In this document: one piece after another, positions 35,978-43,983 of the stretch | How positions within the stretch are numbered: the first letter of the stretch is position 1 | How the letters are laid out: every line of letters starts with the position of its first letter | Assembly: GCA_022843625.1 (NCBI GenBank) | Contig: JALHNH010000005.1 | Coordinates: forward strand, 186,001 to 250,000 | Length of the DNA stretch: 64,000 nt | Direction: 5' to 3' | From: Bryobacter sp. | GTDB lineage: Bacteria; Acidobacteriota; Terriglobia; Bryobacterales; Bryobacteraceae | The notes under the pieces: model-generated | Told to the model about the DNA's origin: nothing | Databases searched by the model: none | What the model saw: the letters and a program-made list of their open reading frames with translations, nothing else | Program-made: the position numbers and the translations under genes

Positions 35978-37006
35978 ATGCAGACTCCAACCCTCGACCA
36001 CGGCCCTATCCTCCAGACCGCCTTCTCTTTCTGGTCTTCCAAAGTCCTCCTCACCGCCGTCGAGTTCGACCTCTTCACCACCCTCGGCACCCGCCGTCTC
36101 ACCGGCACCGAACTCGGCGCAGAACTAGCCCTCCACCCCCGCGCCATCAGCGATTTCTTCGATTCCCTAGTCGCCATGAAATTCCTCGACCGCGACGGCG
36201 ACGGCCCCACCTCTATATATTTCAACACCCCCGCCAGCGCCCTCTTCCTCGACCGCACCAGCCCCCGCTACATTGGCGGCATGCTCATCATGCTCAACGA
36301 CCGTCTCTTCAAGTTCTGGAACGACCTCCCCACCGCCCTCCGTACCGGCTCGCCCCAAAACGAAGTCAAACATGGCCAAAAAGGCATCTTCGAAGAGCTC
36401 TACTCCGAGATCCCCAAGCTCGAACAATTCATGGGAGCGATGGCAGGCCTTTCTCGCATCAACTTCGAAACCCTCGCCCACAAATTCGACTTCTCAAAAT
36501 ACAAAACACTCTGCGACATCGGTGGTGCCACCGGCCTCCTCTCGATCGAAGCCGCAAAGCAACACCCAACCCTCAAGTGCATCAGCTTCGACCTGCCACC
36601 GGTCGCCCCCATTGCATCCCGCCACATCGCCGCCGCCGGCCTCGCAGACCGCATCACCACCGCCAGCGGTGACTTCTTCAAAGACCCTCTCCCCAAGGCC
36701 GACGTCATCACCATGGGCATGATCCTCCACGACTGGAACCTCGAAAAGAAGATGCACCTCATCCGTGCCGCCTACGACGCCCTCCCGCCCGGCGGTGCCT
36801 TGATTGCCATCGAAGCCCTCATCGATGACCAGCGCCGCGAGAACCTTATGGGCCTCCTCATGTCCCTCAACATGCTGATCGAATTCGGCGACGCTTTCGA
36901 CTATTCCGGCGCAGACTTCCGCGGCTGGTGCGCCGAAGTCGGCTTCACCCGCTTCGAAGTCATCCATCTCGCCGGCCCTTCCAGCGCCGCAATCGCCTAC
37001 AAATAA
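35978..37006 (+). CDS. SAM-dependent O-methyltransferase (Methyltransf_2 family)
   Basis: 342 residues. Residues 10-95 form the winged-helix dimerisation domain (VLLTAVEFDLFTTLGTRRLTGTELGAELALHPRAISDFFDSLVAMKFL). The catalytic domain has SAM motif I LCDIGGATGLLSIEAAKQHP (about 178-197), an acidic residue after strand 2 (CISFDLPPV), and MGMILHDWNLEKKMHLIRAAYDALPPGGALIAIE, with the catalytic-type His 251. Related enzymes methylate hydroxyls on polyketide or aromatic metabolites; substrate unknown. TACAAT about 17 nt upstream may be its -10. A strong terminator follows. Confidence 0.88.
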   Translation: MQTPTLDHGPILQTAFSFWSSKVLLTAVEFDLFTTLGTRRLTGTELGAELALHPRAISDFFDSLVAMKFLDRDGDGPTSIYFNTPASALFLDRTSPRYIGGMLIMLNDRLFKFWNDLPTALRTGSPQNEVKHGQKGIFEELYSEIPKLEQFMGAMAGLSRINFETLAHKFDFSKYKTLCDIGGATGLLSIEAAKQHPTLKCISFDLPPVAPIASRHIAAAGLADRITTASGDFFKDPLPKADVITMGMILHDWNLEKKMHLIRAAYDALPPGGALIAIEALIDDQRRENLMGLLMSLNMLIEFGDAFDYSGADFRGWCAEVGFTRFEVIHLAGPSSAAIAYK

Positions 37007-37011
37007 ACGCA

Positions 37012-37041
37012 AAAAGGGCGAGCCCGAAGGCTCGCCCTTTT
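37012..37041. terminator. Bidirectional intrinsic terminator
   Basis: AAAAGGGCGAGCC, loop CGAA, GGCTCGCCCTTTT: a perfect 13-bp stem whose arms carry the A and T runs, so it can end the methyltransferase transcript on plus and the helicase transcript on minus. Confidence 0.92.
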
Positions 37042-37063
37042 CAACTAATTTGTACTATCAGGC

Positions 37064-38368
37064 CTAAGCGTAAGCTGGCTTGCGACCAGCGGGCTTCGCA
37101 CCCTGAAACTTCAGCTTCTTCGCCTTTACAAACGAATGCTTCGGTTTCGGTGAATGCTGAAACGCGCCTTTGATCGCCTTCTTAACGGCATAGGGGGTAC
37201 GAGCGGGTTGATATTCCTGCTCGTCAAAACCACCCGTATCAGCCGGATCAGGAGGAAGCTCATGCGGCACAACCTGCAGTGGCAGAGAAGTCTTGATCGC
37301 ACGCTCAATCTGGCGTACTGCACCACGCTCGCCACGAGTGGCGAAGGTGGACGCGGTACCCTTATTGCCTGCGCGGCCAGTGCGGCCTGCGCGGTGGATA
37401 AAGTCTTCCGGTGCCTGCGGCAGATCGAAGTTCACAACGTGTTCGATGTGATCTACGTGAATGCCGCGCGCGGCCACGTCGGTTGCGACGAGTACGCGAT
37501 AGTAGCCATCTTTGAAGCCTTCCAAGGCCTGTCGTCGCTGGCTCTGTGTGCGGTCGCCATGAATGGCTGCCGTCTTCACGCCAGTCTTTGCCAATTTCTT
37601 GGCCAGACGATCGGTGGAGTGCTTGGTGCGGGCGAAAACCAGGAAGGATCCCGTCTTCTCCGCCAGAAGGTGCCGCAACAAACCAAGCTTGCGATGACCT
37701 TCGACTTCATACAAATGAAGATCGATGTCAACACCAGGCTTTGTCGTCGCGCCAATCTCTACACGCACCGGGTTCGGTACATGCTTGGCGATCAGCGGGA
37801 TGATCGAGCGTTCGATCGTCGCTGAGAAGAAGAGGGTCTGACGCTGAATCGGGATCTGTTGCAGAATCTGCTCAATCGTGGGCAAAAAGCCCATGTCAAG
37901 CATACGATCCGCTTCATCAAGAACGACAAACTTCACCGAACCAAGTTTGACGAGTCTGCGTCCGATGAAGTCGAACAGACGACCCGGGGTTGCAACCAGT
38001 ACCTGGCTGCCACGCTGGATTTCGAAGAGCTGCTTGCTTTCGTTTAGGCCACCCACGACCACCGTCGCGCGCAATCCAGTATCCTTGGCCATCTTTGTGA
38101 AGGCCTCGTGGATCTGGATCGCGAGTTCGCGAGTCGGTGTCATGATGACAGCCTGAACTCCCTTTACGGGGTTCTGCGAGAGCGATTGCAGGATCGGAAG
38201 CAAGAACGCAAGCGTCTTGCCGGTTCCGGTCTGGGCAGTAGCAACTACGTTTGACCCGGCAAGCGCTGGAGGAATTGCTCCCGCTTGCACTGGTGTGGGC
38301 TGAGTGAGGTTGTTAGCTGCCAAATTGCGCTGCAAAACCTCGGATAAGGAAAGATCAGAAAACTTCAT
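37064..38368 (-). CDS. DEAD-box RNA helicase
   Basis: 434 residues. Q motif region LTQPTPVQAGAIPPAL (about 21-36), motif I AQTGTGKT (45-52), motif Ia PTRELA, motif II DEAD in VVLDEADRMLDMGF, motif III FFSAT, and the C-terminal lobe with FVFART-like LVFARTKHSTDRLA, VATDVAARGIHVDHIEHVVNFDLP and HRAGRTGRAG. The basic C-terminal tail (KPKHSFVKAKKLKFQG) probably binds RNA. It is RhlE-like in size and order. It follows the RRM gene by 6 bp, so the two are co-transcribed. Confidence 0.95.
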   Translation of the reverse strand: MKFSDLSLSEVLQRNLAANNLTQPTPVQAGAIPPALAGSNVVATAQTGTGKTLAFLLPILQSLSQNPVKGVQAVIMTPTRELAIQIHEAFTKMAKDTGLRATVVVGGLNESKQLFEIQRGSQVLVATPGRLFDFIGRRLVKLGSVKFVVLDEADRMLDMGFLPTIEQILQQIPIQRQTLFFSATIERSIIPLIAKHVPNPVRVEIGATTKPGVDIDLHLYEVEGHRKLGLLRHLLAEKTGSFLVFARTKHSTDRLAKKLAKTGVKTAAIHGDRTQSQRRQALEGFKDGYYRVLVATDVAARGIHVDHIEHVVNFDLPQAPEDFIHRAGRTGRAGNKGTASTFATRGERGAVRQIERAIKTSLPLQVVPHELPPDPADTGGFDEQEYQPARTPYAVKKAIKGAFQHSPKPKHSFVKAKKLKFQGAKPAGRKPAYA

Positions 38369-38374
38369 TGTTGT

Positions 38375-38728
38375 TTAGTAACGACCCTTGCGGAAGCCAC
38401 CGCCGCCGCCACCAGGACGTCCGCCGCCGCCGCCGGGACGACCGCCACCAGGACGACCACCGCCGCCGCCACGAGGACCATCGGTCTTCGGACGTGCTTC
38501 GTTCACGCTCAGGTTGCGGCCATCAAGCTCGCGACCATCAAGGGAAGAAATTGCATTCTCTGCTTCATTGCGATTCGTCATTTCGACGAATGCGAATCCA
38601 CGGGGCTGGCCGGTCATGCGATCGGTAACAACGTTCACGCGCTCTACTGCGCCGTATTCTTGGAAGATGGCCAAAAGCTGATCTTCAGTGGTATGGAAAC
38701 TAAGGTTTCCGACATATAGGTTGGTCAT
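38375..38728 (-). CDS. RNA-binding protein with one RRM and a Gly/Arg-rich tail
   Basis: 117 residues. RRM at 1-80 with RNP2 LYVGNL (4-9) and RNP1 RGFAFVEM (43-50), followed by an RGG-like tail of G, R and P (residues 88-117). This form is like cyanobacterial and proteobacterial Rbp proteins, which are often cold-induced. AGGAG lies 6 nt before the ATG. With the DEAD helicase it forms a likely RNA-chaperone operon. The long leader (about 90 nt if the promoter below is right) could allow temperature control. Confidence 0.93.
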   Translation of the reverse strand: MTNLYVGNLSFHTTEDQLLAIFQEYGAVERVNVVTDRMTGQPRGFAFVEMTNRNEAENAISSLDGRELDGRNLSVNEARPKTDGPRGGGGGRPGGGRPGGGGGRPGGGGGGFRKGRY

Positions 38729-38823
38729 GGGAGACTCCTGTTGCTTTCAATAAAGGTTCTAATAGCAGCCAGGAACAAAGGAGTGAATAACAACTAAATC
38801 AAAGCCGCGGTTAGCCGAATTTC

Positions 38824-38832
38824 ATAATAGCA
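38824..38832 (-). promoter_or_regulatory. Candidate extended -10 promoter for the RRM-helicase operon
   Basis: The minus strand reads TGCTATTAT, a full TGn extension and a 5/6 match to TATAAT, about 96 nt before the RRM start. No -35 is visible. It implies an 85-90 nt leader. Confidence 0.4.
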
Positions 38833-38870
38833 CGCACCAATGCCACTCTGCTTGCGATACGTTGATAGGG

Positions 38871-39965
38871 ATGCTTGCAGGATCGCTCCAACGCCAACTT
38901 GAACAACTTGTCTCCCAAAAGGCTTCTGCCAATGAAATCGCCGCTCTCGCCGGCCTTTGCCAGATGGTCGCAGGCATGGACACCGATCACTGGAAAGACT
39001 CTCTCGGCACCCTCGCCCGTCTCGCCAGCGACCCCTTCCCCTGGCTCACGGCCGGTGAATCCGCACTCCTCCGCTTCGGTGCCAGCCGCCAGATCGCCAT
39101 CGCCCTTACCGATTGCTGGCCCTTTCAATCGGAATCCATCGAAGAAGGCGAACTCAAAACCTTACTCGGTTCCTACGTTACCTGGCTAGCCACTCAATCC
39201 GACGATCGCGTCTGTGCTTTCTGCTGGGCCATTCTTCGCGCTCAACCCCGCCGTCAAGGCAGCATCTCCCAATCTCCTATCTACTGGCTTGTACGCCAGG
39301 GGCGGCTCAAGGGAGATATCGAACTCCCCTCAATCGAACTTGCTGTAGCTCTCACAGACGAAGAGTCTGCCATGTTCTGGTGGCCAGAGGAACGCTGGCT
39401 GGTCACCGATTGGACCTCTGCCTCAAAGCCATACTTCCACTTTCTCGATCACCCCAGCTCCCTCGTCCGCGCCGCCGCAGCCAAGACTTTGGGCCGCCTC
39501 CATACCGGTCTCCGTAACCGCATCGATACTCCCGCAATCACAGATCTCCTCGCCATGATCTCCACTCGCGAAGCTAAAGCTCCCGGCGTTGCCGGTCCCT
39601 TCCTCGAAGGCTCCGACTGGGGCATTGACGATTGGGCCGACATTCTCGGTAGTTTCGACATGCGCGGCTGGTTCCTTCACACCCTTCGCAACAGCGATAG
39701 GGAACTAGACTGGCCCGAAGCCCAGGCCCTCGAATTCTACGCTCAGGAATTTCTCTCCGACGACGGCGATGCCATCGAGCAGATGCTTGACATGGGCCGC
39801 GAAGACCTCGCCCTCATGACCGCAACCAGCGTCGCAGACAACGTAGAACTCCTCCGCCCGGTTCTCGAAGCCATGGCCCGCTCGGAAAACCCCAAAATCG
39901 CCGCTGCCATGCAGTCCTATCTTGCCGAGCACGGCCAATCCAGCGGGCGACAATGGCTCAATTAA
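38871..39965 (+). CDS. Protein of unknown function (helical repeat, HEAT-like)
   Basis: 364 residues from the ATG at 38871; a TTG nine bases earlier is also possible. No family recognised. The sequence is helical with Trp-rich segments (ESAMFWWPEERWLVTDWTSASKPYFHFLDHPSSLVRAAAAKTLGRLHTGL), the last part resembling a HEAT repeat. ALMTATSVADNVELLRPVLEAMARSENPKIAAAMQSYLAEHG at the end has the same look. No signal peptide or membrane segment. It stands alone, divergent from the RRM operon. Confidence 0.7.
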   Translation: MLAGSLQRQLEQLVSQKASANEIAALAGLCQMVAGMDTDHWKDSLGTLARLASDPFPWLTAGESALLRFGASRQIAIALTDCWPFQSESIEEGELKTLLGSYVTWLATQSDDRVCAFCWAILRAQPRRQGSISQSPIYWLVRQGRLKGDIELPSIELAVALTDEESAMFWWPEERWLVTDWTSASKPYFHFLDHPSSLVRAAAAKTLGRLHTGLRNRIDTPAITDLLAMISTREAKAPGVAGPFLEGSDWGIDDWADILGSFDMRGWFLHTLRNSDRELDWPEAQALEFYAQEFLSDDGDAIEQMLDMGREDLALMTATSVADNVELLRPVLEAMARSENPKIAAAMQSYLAEHGQSSGRQWLN

Positions 39966-40042
39966 TCCTAATCCCTAGCGACAACTAGAGATTTAAAATT
40001 GTATTATTTCCAACAAGTTAGCCAATTTAGGAAAGATTTCTA

Positions 40043-40071
40043 TTGACGAAACGAAGGAATCACCGCATACT
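40043..40071 (+). promoter_or_regulatory. Sigma-70-type promoter of the micro-ORF unit
   Basis: TTGACG (40043-40048) and CATACT (40066-40071) are separated by exactly 17 bp. The preceding 45 bp are AT-rich (ATTTAAAATTGTATTATTTC), like an UP element. Transcription would start near 40078, at or just before the ATG at 40080. It is the best-looking promoter in the window. Confidence 0.65.
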
Positions 40072-40079
40072 CCATATAG

Positions 40080-40145
40080 ATGAAGAATTTATGGCATGAC
40101 ATCCTTACTGTGCTTCTTAAATGGAGTGAAGGGCTCTCTGCCTAG
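40080..40145 (+). CDS. Putative 21-residue peptide, possibly leaderless
   Basis: An ATG-initiated frame of 21 codons ending in TAG, starting MKNLWHDILTVL and ending LSA. The peptide could form a short amphipathic helix with two Trp. It is framed by a good promoter (40043-40071) and an intrinsic terminator (40182-40201), giving a transcript of about 125 nt. The ATG would fall within about 3 nt of the predicted transcription start, so translation would be leaderless. It may instead be an untranslated small RNA. No homologue is recognised; membrane toxin, signalling peptide and leader peptide are all open. Confidence 0.35.
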   Translation: MKNLWHDILTVLLKWSEGLSA

Positions 40146-40181
40146 CCTCTTCTTTTTACCTTCCTTTCGATCTAACCTTTC

Positions 40182-40206
40182 AGCCCACCTAACGGTGGGC
40201 TTCTTA
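40182..40206 (+). terminator. Intrinsic terminator upstream of the kinase
   Basis: AGCCCACC, loop TAAC, GGTGGGCT: a perfect 8-bp stem followed by TCTTAATTT. It ends the short unit starting near 40078. It lies 56 bp before the kinase gene, so it could also act as an attenuator of transcripts reading into it. Confidence 0.65.
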
Positions 40207-40256
40207 ATTTCCTTTGCAATCGTTATGGCATAAATTTGAATTTTCCGCTTTACTAG

Positions 40257-42953
40257 GTGAGGGTTTTCCTCTTGCAGCCCCCTAGAGACTTTGCTTCCAC
40301 TAACGATCCGCTCAGCCCCGGTACCTTGGAGGACAAGGTCGAACCGAGCGGAGATCATATCTACGACAGGCTTTGCTCCATCCTTGAAACGGCACAACCG
40401 ATCGATAGCTTTCTTTCGATTCCCCTCCCTCAGTCCCTTCGCCTGCAAGACCCTGCACCTCCCGCACCACAAGCGGGCCAACGGCTGAAAGCCCGCTACC
40501 TCATCCAGTCATGCTTGGCTGAAGGCGGCTCGGCCGCTGTATTCATCGCCTCCGACGAACTCCTGGCCAATCGGCTGGTCGTCGTCAAAGTGCTAAATCA
40601 GATTGACGAACCAGAAATTGTTAAAGAGTTGATAAGCGCCGAGATTCACTCTATGGCCCGCCTCAGGCACCCAAATCTACGCGGAATCCTCGACTTGGGC
40701 GAAACCGCTTCCGGCTTGCCTTTTCTCGTCCTGGAATACATCGAAGGCGAAAGCCTGCGACAACTCTTCGCCCGCCGCCAGCACATTACACAAGAACGGA
40801 TCCACAAACTCCTTGCAGGCATCGTTGAAGCTCTTGCGGAGGCTCATCGACACGGCATCATCCATCTTGACCTTAAACCGGAAAACATTATCCTTACGAA
40901 TCCGGGGCTCCCTGGCGAGCGGCCCGTCGTCATCGACTTCGGTATCGCTGCTTTAAACGCTCACTCCGGCACATCTTCTCGCTTTAGGCAAAGTCCCTAT
41001 TCGGACCCGCAAGTCACTACACCGCCGACCCCTTCCTCCGACATTTACTCTCTCTCTCTAATCTTGCAAGAACTCTATTCCTGTGGATCCGCATCGGAGA
41101 AGCTCCCTCTTCCCCCGCGAGTTCAACAAGCAATTGAGAGGGCCACCTCTACCGATCCTTTACTCCGCTACTCTTCTGTCGCCGATTTCGGTGCCGCCTG
41201 CACGGAATCGAAGTCCAGTCCTCTGGCCAGGGCAGCCTTGGTATTTGCCCTCGCAGCTGTCTTCCTAATCGCCATCCTGCTACATTCCCAGCCACCTATG
41301 GATGCATGGAAGAGTCTCAATCCCAAACCCTTTATTACCGAAAAGGGATCTCATCGCGACGTCACCTTCTCCAGCGACGGCAAGACCCTCTACTACACTT
41401 CTGGGCTTGAAGGCGACCATAGTCTCTTTAAAACTCCGGTCCATCGCTTTGACCCAAAGCCAGCAGCCACTCACATCAGCTCCGAGTTTCAGCCCCATCC
41501 TTCCCCCAATGGCCGCTGGCTTGTATTCTCTCGCGCTGCCTCCGGTGCCTATGATCTTTTGCTGAAGCCCCTCGACGCGGATGGCCCGGAACGCGTCCTC
41601 GCTCGATTTAGCTCAACGACAGACTCCACCTGGCTAAACGACTCTTCGGGTCTAATTGTCTCTGCCAAAGAGTTTGAGTCCCAGCCTTGGCGGCTCTACC
41701 TGTTACGGCTGGATTCACCTCGTTTGAAGCCACTCTTCCAGATACTGCCTTCCGCCTCCGAAGATCAGTCCCCAGCAATAGATCCCGCTACCAACCAGTT
41801 GGCTTTTGTGCGGCGATTTCAGGCTAACGGCGATTTCATCTACACAGTGCCGATCGGCCCGGCCGGGCTCCCGATTGCAGAGCCACGCCGGCTTACCACG
41901 CAGCCCTCAAAGCTGGGCTCCCTCTCCTGGACCGAACAAGGCAAAAGGGTATTGGCCCACAACGACCCATACAATCAATCCACCATTAACGTAGTCGCGT
42001 TTCCGTCTGGCTCCGTCGTACCCCTTAAATTGCCGTTATCAGGAATTTCGGGCTTTGCGCTGAATTCAAAGACGCAGTCCATAGCCATTATGCTGGCCTC
42101 TTCAGAACAGAATATCTATCGCCTGCAGCTTACCCCAGACTCCGCCCGCCTCCTCAGTCCTGTCGCAGTAAGCTCTTTTGACGAGGAGGAGGCGTCTTAC
42201 GCTCCAAATGGGAAATTCATTACATTCAGCTCCTTGCGCTCAGGTAAACCCCAGGTTTGGATTGCTGCAAGTGATGGCTCCAACCCCCGCCAACTCACCG
42301 AATTTCAGGAACCCTATAGCGCGCTCACTGCTGTAATTTCGCCTGATTCCAAGCGCGTCTATATCTCAACTAGAACGTCTAAAGGACAATTTGCAACCTA
42401 CCTTGTCGAACTGGAAAATCCTTCTCCGCCAACACTTTTCCTTGCCGACGGCTTCGTCTGCTCCTTCTCTCGCGACGGCAACACCTTCTACTTTTTTAGA
42501 AAAGTGGACACTCGCCATCAGATCTTTCGGGCTCCAGTCAACAATCCCCTGGCTCAAACGCAAATCACCAAAACAGGCGGGGCCATCGCGCATGAATCGC
42601 CCGCCTCAGATCGCCTCTATTTCACCTCCAGAAACGAAAACGAAGGAATCCGCTTTCTTCCGCTGCCCTACAGCCCATCGGCCGCCCCCAGCCAGCCGCT
42701 GGTCCCAACGCTTCTCAGACGAAGCCTTTTCGTTACCTCTAAAAACGGCCTCTACCTGATTCGAAAAGATGAACTCAATCTCCCGCCGGGTCTCTTTTTG
42801 CTACCTGAAAACAGTGAGATTCCAAAACTGCTCTACCGCTTTGACCGGACGGTCATGTGGGGTTTGAGTCTTTCGCCTTCCAATACCGAACTAATGGTCA
42901 CGCTGCAGGACGTTACCGATCAGTCGGTCTACCTGGCGCAAATCCCCGATTGA
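40257..42953 (+). CDS. Membrane Ser/Thr protein kinase with PD40 propeller sensor
   Basis: 898 residues, GTG start. The kinase domain spans about 78-320: Gly loop CLAEGGSAAVF (87-97), Lys 111 in VVVKVL, catalytic loop HLDLKPEN (203-210), DFG at 227-229. The catalytic loop has HLD, not HRD, and the activation segment ends SPYSDPQ, so it looks like a non-RD kinase. One membrane helix (ALVFALAAVFLIAILL, about 327-342) leads to an extracytoplasmic half with TolB/PD40-type repeats (DVTFSSDGKTLYYTSG, QPHPSPNGRWLVFSR, ASYAPNGKFITFSS). TTGCAA...TGAATT (40214-40242) is a weak promoter candidate. It converges on, and overlaps by 41 bp, an ECF sigma gene of a type often paired with such kinases. Confidence 0.92.
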   Translation: MRVFLLQPPRDFASTNDPLSPGTLEDKVEPSGDHIYDRLCSILETAQPIDSFLSIPLPQSLRLQDPAPPAPQAGQRLKARYLIQSCLAEGGSAAVFIASDELLANRLVVVKVLNQIDEPEIVKELISAEIHSMARLRHPNLRGILDLGETASGLPFLVLEYIEGESLRQLFARRQHITQERIHKLLAGIVEALAEAHRHGIIHLDLKPENIILTNPGLPGERPVVIDFGIAALNAHSGTSSRFRQSPYSDPQVTTPPTPSSDIYSLSLILQELYSCGSASEKLPLPPRVQQAIERATSTDPLLRYSSVADFGAACTESKSSPLARAALVFALAAVFLIAILLHSQPPMDAWKSLNPKPFITEKGSHRDVTFSSDGKTLYYTSGLEGDHSLFKTPVHRFDPKPAATHISSEFQPHPSPNGRWLVFSRAASGAYDLLLKPLDADGPERVLARFSSTTDSTWLNDSSGLIVSAKEFESQPWRLYLLRLDSPRLKPLFQILPSASEDQSPAIDPATNQLAFVRRFQANGDFIYTVPIGPAGLPIAEPRRLTTQPSKLGSLSWTEQGKRVLAHNDPYNQSTINVVAFPSGSVVPLKLPLSGISGFALNSKTQSIAIMLASSEQNIYRLQLTPDSARLLSPVAVSSFDEEEASYAPNGKFITFSSLRSGKPQVWIAASDGSNPRQLTEFQEPYSALTAVISPDSKRVYISTRTSKGQFATYLVELENPSPPTLFLADGFVCSFSRDGNTFYFFRKVDTRHQIFRAPVNNPLAQTQITKTGGAIAHESPASDRLYFTSRNENEGIRFLPLPYSPSAAPSQPLVPTLLRRSLFVTSKNGLYLIRKDELNLPPGLFLLPENSEIPKLLYRFDRTVMWGLSLSPSNTELMVTLQDVTDQSVYLAQIPD

Positions 42954-43494
42954 TTTTTTCTGTCAGTTGGCTGTGAAGCCAGACCCGGGCTCCATGCCAG
43001 ATATTCTCAACGGTTGCCGAAGACAGGCCCAGTATCTCGGCAGTCTCGTCGGTCGTGAAGCCTGTGAAGTACTTCAACTCCACCACCTGCACTGCCCTCT
43101 CATCTTCTCTACCCAACTTCTCCAGCGCCTCGTTCAGTGAAAGCAGTCCATCCATGTCATGACTAACGCTCAGTTCCTCCTCGCGCAAATCTACCCGCTG
43201 AGCCCCTCCACCCCGCTTCCTGGTTAACTTTGCTCTCCCGTAATCCACCAGGATATGCCGCATCTGCCGGGCCGACATGGCCAGCAGATGGTGAGAGTCC
43301 TGTACATGCAGCGCCTGAGAGCCCAACAACTTCACAATCGCTTCATTAGCCAGCGCGGTCTTTTGAAGCGTATGATCCTGACGCTCCTTTCTCAGCACTC
43401 TGCCAGCCAACTTGCGAATTTCGGGGTACAGGGCCTCAAGCGCCGATTTAAGTGCCGATTCGCTTACGGATTCCTCAGTTTGCTCGACCTTCAC
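42913..43494 (-). CDS. ECF RNA polymerase sigma factor, TIGR02999-like
   Basis: 193 residues, GTG start. LYPEIRKLAGRVLRKERQDHTLQKTALANEAIVKLLG and SHHLLAMSARQMRHILVDYGRAKLTRKRGG match the TIGR02999 ECF family of Acidobacteria and Planctomycetes (sigma2), and AVQVVELKYFTGFTTDETAEILGLSSATVENIWHGARVWLHSQL is sigma4. This group resembles ECF43, in which a Ser/Thr kinase rather than an anti-sigma factor is reported to control the sigma factor. No anti-sigma gene lies nearby, and a kinase gene overlaps its 3' end. It lies 11 bp after the HbpS-like gene, as the last gene of a TonB-receptor operon. Confidence 0.92.
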   Translation of the reverse strand: MKVEQTEESVSESALKSALEALYPEIRKLAGRVLRKERQDHTLQKTALANEAIVKLLGSQALHVQDSHHLLAMSARQMRHILVDYGRAKLTRKRGGGAQRVDLREEELSVSHDMDGLLSLNEALEKLGREDERAVQVVELKYFTGFTTDETAEILGLSSATVENIWHGARVWLHSQLTEKINRGFAPGRPTDR

Positions 43495-43505
43495 TGCTTA
43501 TTGTT

Positions 43506-43976
43506 CTACTTGATCCCCTCGAGCGCCTTCACCCCAGCTGCGGCAATCTGCCCGTCCTGCGCCGAAGTCACACCGCTGACTCCAATCGCGCCCAAAAACT
43601 GTCCATCCACAACCAAGGGCAACCCACCTTCAACGCCCAACACATCCGGCAACTTTAACACTGCATTGCGTCCCCCCGCAATCATGTCCTCAAACGCCTT
43701 CGAAGGACGCTTCATCTTGATTGCCGTCCGCGCCTTCATCTGCGCAATCTCCACCGATCCGATCTGCGTCCCATCCATCTTCTCCAGATAAACTAGATTC
43801 GCGCCGTCATCGACAACACTGATCACAACATTCCAATTGTTCTTCCTGGCTTCAACCTGCGCGGCAGCCGCAATCTTCTTGGCCGCATCTAGCGTGAGTG
43901 CCTTCTTTGTGCCCAATTGGGCCGATGCTGTCAAAGTCATAAGGGTAAGGGCGAGTAGAAATTTTCGCATGTTCAT
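43506..43976 (-). CDS. GlcG/HbpS-family (DUF336) exported protein
   Basis: 156 residues with a signal peptide (RKFLLALTLMTLTASAQ). LTLDAAKKIAAAAQVEARKNNWNVVISVVDDGANLVYLEKMDGTQIGSVEIAQMKARTAIKMKRPSKAFED is the family pattern (A...V-V-D-x-G...L-x-x-M-D-x-A/T...A-x-x-K-A-x-T-A), ending in PLVVDGQFLGAIGVSGVTSAQDGQIAAAGVKAL. HbpS of Streptomyces binds haem and feeds a two-component system; other members have unclear functions. Sits 7 bp after the TonB receptor gene and 11 bp before the sigma gene. Confidence 0.88.
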   Translation of the reverse strand: MNMRKFLLALTLMTLTASAQLGTKKALTLDAAKKIAAAAQVEARKNNWNVVISVVDDGANLVYLEKMDGTQIGSVEIAQMKARTAIKMKRPSKAFEDMIAGGRNAVLKLPDVLGVEGGLPLVVDGQFLGAIGVSGVTSAQDGQIAAAGVKALEGIK

Positions 43977-43983
43977 TAACCTA

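Noticed and set aside
38388..38470. GC-rich repeats as a possible CRISPR or satellite
   Set aside because: They are the Gly/Arg codons of the RRM protein tail; no spacer-repeat structure.
40089..40481. Minus-strand frame of 130 codons before the kinase
   Set aside because: Overlaps the kinase N-terminus and the micro-ORF unit; Lys/Arg-rich without a family.
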